Positions 60,316-64,000 of a DNA stretch of 64,000 nucleotides are shown here, piece by piece. How positions within the stretch are numbered: the first letter of the stretch is position 1; each line of letters opens with the position of its first letter. Location: assembly GCA_033795365.1 (NCBI GenBank), contig JARYGU010000016.1, positions 62,001 to 126,000 of the forward strand. Reading direction: 5' to 3'. The notes below the pieces were generated by a model that did not search any database, was not told the DNA's origin, and saw nothing but the letters and a program-made list of their open reading frames with translations. The stretch is from JARYGU01 sp033795365. Its GTDB lineage: Bacteria; Pseudomonadota; Alphaproteobacteria; Rhizobiales; Rhizobiaceae. Made by a program: the position numbers and the translations under genes.

Positions 60316-61614
60316 TTACATGTAGGCGTACATCGGGAAACGGTCGGTGAGTGCCACGACCTTCTCCCGAACGGCTGCCTCCACGGCTGCGTTGCCCTCG
60401 TCGGAATTGGCGACCTTCAGGCCATCGAGAACCTCGACGATCAGATTGCCGATCTCGCGGAACTCCGCTTCCTTGAAGCCGCGTGTCGTGCCGGCCGGAG
60501 CGCCGAGGCGCACGCCGGAGGTGACGAAGGGCTTTTCCGGATCGAAGGGGATGCCGTTCTTGTTGCAGGTGATGTAGGCGCGGCCGAGCGCGGTTTCCGC
60601 CCGCTTGCCGGTCGCGTTCTTCTTGCGCAGATCGACCAGCATCAGGTGGTTGTCCGTGCCGCCGGAAACGACGTCGAGGCCGCCTTCCATGAGGGTTGCC
60701 GCGAGCGCCTTGGCGTTCTTGACGACCTGGGCGGCATAGTCCTTGAACTCGGGCTGCAGCGCCTCGCCGAGCGCCACGGCCTTGGCGGCGATGACATGCA
60801 TCAGCGGGCCGCCCTGGAGACCCGGAAAGACGGCCGAGTTGAACTTCTTCGCCAGATCCTCGTCATTGGTGAGGATCATGCCGCCGCGGGGGCCGCGCAA
60901 CGACTTGTGCGTCGTCGTGGTGGCGACGTGGCAATGCGGGAACGGAGAGGGATGCTGGCCGCCTGCGACGAGGCCGGCGATATGCGCCATGTCGACCATC
61001 AGGTATGCGCCGACCGAGTCGGCGATCTCGCGGAAGCGCTTCCAGTCCCATATGCGCGAATAGGCGGTACCGCCGGCGATGATGAGCTTCGGCTTGGTTT
61101 CCTCGGCCTTGCGGGCGACCTCGTCCATGTCGAGCAGGTTGTCGCCCTCGCGCACGCCGTAGGAGACGACGTTGAACCACTTGCCCGACATGTTGACCGG
61201 CGATCCGTGGGTCAGGTGGCCGCCCGAGTTGAGGTCGAGGCCCATGAAGGTGTCGCCCGGCTGCAGCAGCGCCAGGAACACCGCCTGGTTCATCTGCGAG
61301 CCCGAGTTCGGCTGGACGTTCGCGAAACCGACGCCGAAGAGCTTCTTCGCCCGTTCGATCGCCAGCTCCTCGGCGATGTCGACGAACTGGCAGCCGCCAT
61401 AGTAGCGCTTGCCCGGGTAGCCTTCGGCATATTTGTTCGTCATGATCGAGCCCTGCGCTTCCAGCACGGCGCGCGAGACGATGTTCTCGGATGCGATCAG
61501 CTCGATCTCATGGCGCTGGCGGCCGAGTTCCTTCTCGATGGCGCCGAAAATCTCCGGATCCGAGTCGGCCAGGGAACGGGTGAAGAAAACATCGGTGTTG
61601 GAAGAAAGGCTCAT
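60316..61614 (-). CDS. glyA: Serine hydroxymethyltransferase (432 aa)
   Basis: A PLP enzyme interconverting serine and glycine with tetrahydrofolate, the main one-carbon source. IELIASENIVSRAVLEAQGS, YGGCQFVDIAEELAIERAKKLFG and the PLP-lysine motif TTTHKSLRGPRGG are all present. First gene of the operon that continues into nrdR and the riboflavin genes. ATG 61614 follows GGAGCCTCGAGG. I see no glycine or serine riboswitch in the 124 bp before it. Confidence 0.98.
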   Translation of the reverse strand: MSLSSNTDVFFTRSLADSDPEIFGAIEKELGRQRHEIELIASENIVSRAVLEAQGSIMTNKYAEGYPGKRYYGGCQFVDIAEELAIERAKKLFGVGFANVQPNSGSQMNQAVFLALLQPGDTFMGLDLNSGGHLTHGSPVNMSGKWFNVVSYGVREGDNLLDMDEVARKAEETKPKLIIAGGTAYSRIWDWKRFREIADSVGAYLMVDMAHIAGLVAGGQHPSPFPHCHVATTTTHKSLRGPRGGMILTNDEDLAKKFNSAVFPGLQGGPLMHVIAAKAVALGEALQPEFKDYAAQVVKNAKALAATLMEGGLDVVSGGTDNHLMLVDLRKKNATGKRAETALGRAYITCNKNGIPFDPEKPFVTSGVRLGAPAGTTRGFKEAEFREIGNLIVEVLDGLKVANSDEGNAAVEAAVREKVVALTDRFPMYAYM

Positions 61615-61738
61615 CCTCGAGGCTCCTTAAGGGTGGTGGCACGGTGTTTACCGTCCTCGCATGGCAAGGGCAATATCCGCACCACGGTTTGCGCCATTTC
61701 CGGCCGGGTTATGAAATAAAAACGACCAGGGTCAAAAA

Positions 61739-61773
61739 CGAAAGGCCGCGTCCCAGCCGGGCGCGGCCTTTCG
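61739..61773 (-). terminator. Terminator after ldtP
   Basis: A 12-bp perfect stem CGAAAGGCCGCG/CGCGGCCTTTCG with an 11-nt loop, followed on the minus strand by TTTTTG. Confidence 0.88.
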
Positions 61774-61793
61774 ATTGAAAGAGATGGTTCGAT

Positions 61794-63119
61794 TTACTGC
61801 GGCAGCATGTCGCTGTCGATCGCACCGGGCGACTGCTCGATGCCGGTGGTGGTCTGCAGCGCCAGCTCGGTCGCGCCGTCCTTCTGGTAGATGTCGTCGC
61901 GGAACTGCACCACGCGGTCCTTGGCGGACCAGGCGGTGATGTAGACGAAATAGACCGGCACTTCCTGGGCAAGCTTGATCGGCGTGTTGACGCCGGTCCT
62001 GATGGTCGCCTCCATCTGCTGGCGGGACCAGCCGGGCGTGTCCTTGAGGAGCCATGTGGAGAGGTCGCGCACGTTCTGGACGCGCACGCAGCCGGAGGAC
62101 TCGAAGCGCATCAGCTTGTTGAACAGGCCCTGCTGCGGCGTGTCGTGCATGTAGACGGCATGCTCGTTGTGGAAGTTGATCTTGGTCGAGGACATGGCGT
62201 TGATCTTGCCCGGGTCCTGGCGGAACATCAGGTTCGGCGCCTTGTCGGCATTCCAGTCGATCGTCTCCGGCGCGACCTCGTTGCCGCTGCCGTCGATGAG
62301 CCGGATGGCATTGCGCTCCAGATAGGTCGGGTCCTTGCGCATCAGCGGCATGATGTCCTTCTGGATGATCGAGCGCGGCGCAGTCCAGTAGGGATTGAGG
62401 ATGACCTCGTAGATCTTCGAATTGAGAACCGGCGACTGGCGGTCGATCTTGCCGACGATGGCGGTGTGGCGCAGCACCACCCGGCCGTTCTCCACCGCTT
62501 CGATATAGGCGGCCGGAATGTTGACCATGACGTAGCGGCGGCCGAGATCGCCGGACATCGCCTGGATGCGCACGAGATTGGTCTGCAGCTGGCCGAGGCG
62601 GACATCCGCCGAAATGTTCAGGGCCTTCAGCGTATATTCGCCGATGACGCCGTCCGACGGCAGGCCGTGGCGGGCCTGGAAACGCTTGACCGCGCCGTCG
62701 ACATAGCTGTCGAAGGAATTGGAGATGCCGGCCGAACGCGGCAGGTCGCCCGAGATGATCAGCCGCTGGCGAAGCTGCTGGACGGCCGGGTCGGAAACGC
62801 CGAGCTCCAGCTTCTGGCCGGTATTGACCATCGGCCAGCCGCCGCTGGCGACGATGTTCTGGTAATCGAAGATCGCCTGCTGGATATGGCCGACGGAATC
62901 GGGGCCGAAGATCGGATTGTTGGAGGTGACCGCCACCGCGCTTCGCGATGCCTGCGCGTCGAACTGGTCGTCCCAGTTGCCGCGGCGTGGCGCATTGATG
63001 ATCTCGTCGATCGCGCTCTGTGCTGCGGCGCTGCCGGCAAAGGCGGCCGCGCCGAAAGTTGCGGCCGAGCGCAGGAACGCGCGGCGCGAAAAGACATCAG
63101 ATCCGATTTTTCGAGACAT
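61794..63119 (-). CDS. ldtP: L,D-transpeptidase of the YkuD/YcbB type (LdtP, 441 aa)
   Basis: A periplasmic enzyme forming 3-3 peptidoglycan crosslinks or attaching proteins to peptidoglycan. A Tat-type signal (SRRAFLRSAATFGAAAFAGSAAAQ) leads to a peptidoglycan-binding domain (VDGAVKRFQARHGLPSDGVIGEYTLKALN, about 140-168) and the YkuD domain with His325 (HDTP) and Cys344 (SSGCVRVQN). The neighbouring MarR-type gene is the ldtR of the Sinorhizobium/Liberibacter pair, which activates ldtP; this is from memory of those studies. Confidence 0.94.
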   Translation of the reverse strand: MSRKIGSDVFSRRAFLRSAATFGAAAFAGSAAAQSAIDEIINAPRRGNWDDQFDAQASRSAVAVTSNNPIFGPDSVGHIQQAIFDYQNIVASGGWPMVNTGQKLELGVSDPAVQQLRQRLIISGDLPRSAGISNSFDSYVDGAVKRFQARHGLPSDGVIGEYTLKALNISADVRLGQLQTNLVRIQAMSGDLGRRYVMVNIPAAYIEAVENGRVVLRHTAIVGKIDRQSPVLNSKIYEVILNPYWTAPRSIIQKDIMPLMRKDPTYLERNAIRLIDGSGNEVAPETIDWNADKAPNLMFRQDPGKINAMSSTKINFHNEHAVYMHDTPQQGLFNKLMRFESSGCVRVQNVRDLSTWLLKDTPGWSRQQMEATIRTGVNTPIKLAQEVPVYFVYITAWSAKDRVVQFRDDIYQKDGATELALQTTTGIEQSPGAIDSDMLPQ

Positions 63120-63407
63120 TTATCCTACCATCTCCTAGGCCGCGCGATGCGGCTCACCCGTTCGGGCCAGCAGACCCGAACGGTCCGGCAACCCCCAGCC
63201 AATATCACGAACAGGGTTAACAAACGGAAACCGCGAAGGCGGCCCGCCGAGCCTGTACCCGGTTGCCGGATGTCATAGCAATATGGCCAATTCGTGTCTC
63301 GGCGACCGTTCGCACGCAATGGTTTAGGCGGCCACAAAAACGTGAAATCCGGACGCGCGGAGTGCGCACCCGGATTTGCCGGACAGGATGCCTGTTAAAT
63401 TCGCGGC

Positions 63408-63917
63408 TTACAGGCGATACAGGATGCTGTCGTTCCAGAAGCGGTCGAGGCGCTGCAGGAGCTTGTTCATCTGCGAGAACTCGTTCTCGCCGATGCCGCC
63501 GACCTTCTGGATCGAGCCGATATGACGCTCGTAGAGGGCGGCGACGGTCTCTGCGACCTCCTGGCCGCTTTCCGTCAGGCTGATGCGGACCGAACGGCGG
63601 TCGATGCGCGAGCGCTGATGGTTGATGAAGCCGAGATCGACCAGCTTCTTGACGTTGTAGGAGACGTTCGAGCCAAGATAGTAGCCGCGCGAGCGCAGCT
63701 CGCCGGCGGTCAGCTCGGAATTGCCGATGTTGAAAAGCAGGAGCGCCTGGACGGCGTTGACGTCGGAGCGGCCCGAACGGTCGAACTCGTCCTTGATGAC
63801 GTCGAGCAGGCGGCGGTGCAGCCGCTCGACGAGGTGGAGGGATTCCAGATAGAGATTGCGGATCGCATCTTCCTGCGGATCGATTGCGACGGCCTGCGGC
63901 TTCATCTTGGTGTTCAT
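63408..63917 (-). CDS. ldtR: MarR-family regulator LdtR (169 aa)
   Basis: Winged helix-turn-helix regulator: FNIGNSELTAGELRSRGYYLGSNVSYNVKKLVDLGFINHQRSRIDRRSVRISLTESGQEV, with helices at both ends for dimerisation. It is 288 bp upstream of ldtP in the same orientation. The gap contains no gene and probably holds the ldtP promoter with its LdtR site. In Liberibacter and Sinorhizobium the pair controls cell-wall remodelling and osmotic-stress tolerance. Confidence 0.94.
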   Translation of the reverse strand: MNTKMKPQAVAIDPQEDAIRNLYLESLHLVERLHRRLLDVIKDEFDRSGRSDVNAVQALLLFNIGNSELTAGELRSRGYYLGSNVSYNVKKLVDLGFINHQRSRIDRRSVRISLTESGQEVAETVAALYERHIGSIQKVGGIGENEFSQMNKLLQRLDRFWNDSILYRL

Positions 63918-64000
63918 TTTGCTGCCTCACTGTTTTGTTTGGCGGTGTTGGTTTTCTTCCCGCCTTGAGTGAGACCCTATCGAATGCATCTAAAATTCTA

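Noticed and set aside
59899..61719. 606-codon plus-strand frame opposite nrdR and glyA
   Set aside because: Runs across two well-defined genes on the other strand with no domain of its own.

Overview
The window is high-GC chromosomal DNA of a member of the Rhizobiaceae, most likely Sinorhizobium/Ensifer or a close relative. The evidence is gene content and order: lon-clpX-clpP, rplM-rpsI, speB-argC-ctaA, a polysaccharide locus next to a tRNA-Pro, ihfA-fabH-plsX, bamE/hppA, nusB-ribH, ribE-ribD-nrdR-glyA, then ldtP-ldtR. From memory this resembles one stretch of the S. meliloti chromosome (SMc01768 to SMc01905) and the corresponding Agrobacterium region. I could not run a search, so the species is not assigned.

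Layout. 1-4012: proteolysis block (lon truncated by the window edge, clpX, clpP), with RpoH-like promoter candidates before clpP and lon. 4340-13667: mixed metabolic and accessory genes: gamma-glutamyltransferase, an orphan Phd/YefM antitoxin, a cytochrome P450, a cupin, a sulfhydrylase of methionine synthesis, two tandem CoA-binding paralogues, an EamA transporter, a higBA toxin-antitoxin pair with a palindromic operator, an enoyl-CoA hydratase and a thioesterase. 13897-20787: rplM-rpsI, an Lrp/phhA divergent pair, speB, argC, ctaA and a phosphoesterase. 21031-30768: a polysaccharide locus (acyltransferase-like protein, chain-length/export protein with a degenerate kinase domain, Wza-like lipoprotein, two GT4 enzymes, initiating phosphoglycosyltransferase, polymerase/ligase). 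It looks like the unipolar-polysaccharide adhesin locus.

30962-46730: a 15.7-kb element integrated in tRNA-Pro(GGG), bounded by a 47-bp direct repeat. It carries an integrase, an AlpA-like regulator, a replication-initiator-like gene with iteron-like palindromes inside it, a GIY-YIG nuclease-like gene on the opposite strand, an HK97-fold capsid gene, a P27-type small terminase, an HK97-gp10-like protein, a short tape-measure protein, two Ntn-hydrolase-like proteins, a two-TM membrane protein, a repressor switch and an HNH nuclease. I see no large terminase, portal, protease, tail tube or lysis gene. It is therefore either a decayed prophage or a capsid-carrying phage satellite, and is the most interesting part of the window. 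Eight TGGCTA hexamers, four near each end, look like integrase arm sites.

46916-64000: conserved chromosome resumes with a second acyltransferase-like gene, merR, ihfA, plsX-fabH, yceD, a cytochrome bc1 assembly chaperone, bamE, an H+-translocating pyrophosphatase, nusB-ribH, a membrane diguanylate cyclase, glyA-nrdR-ribD-ribE as a tightly coupled operon, and the LdtR/LdtP cell-wall pair.
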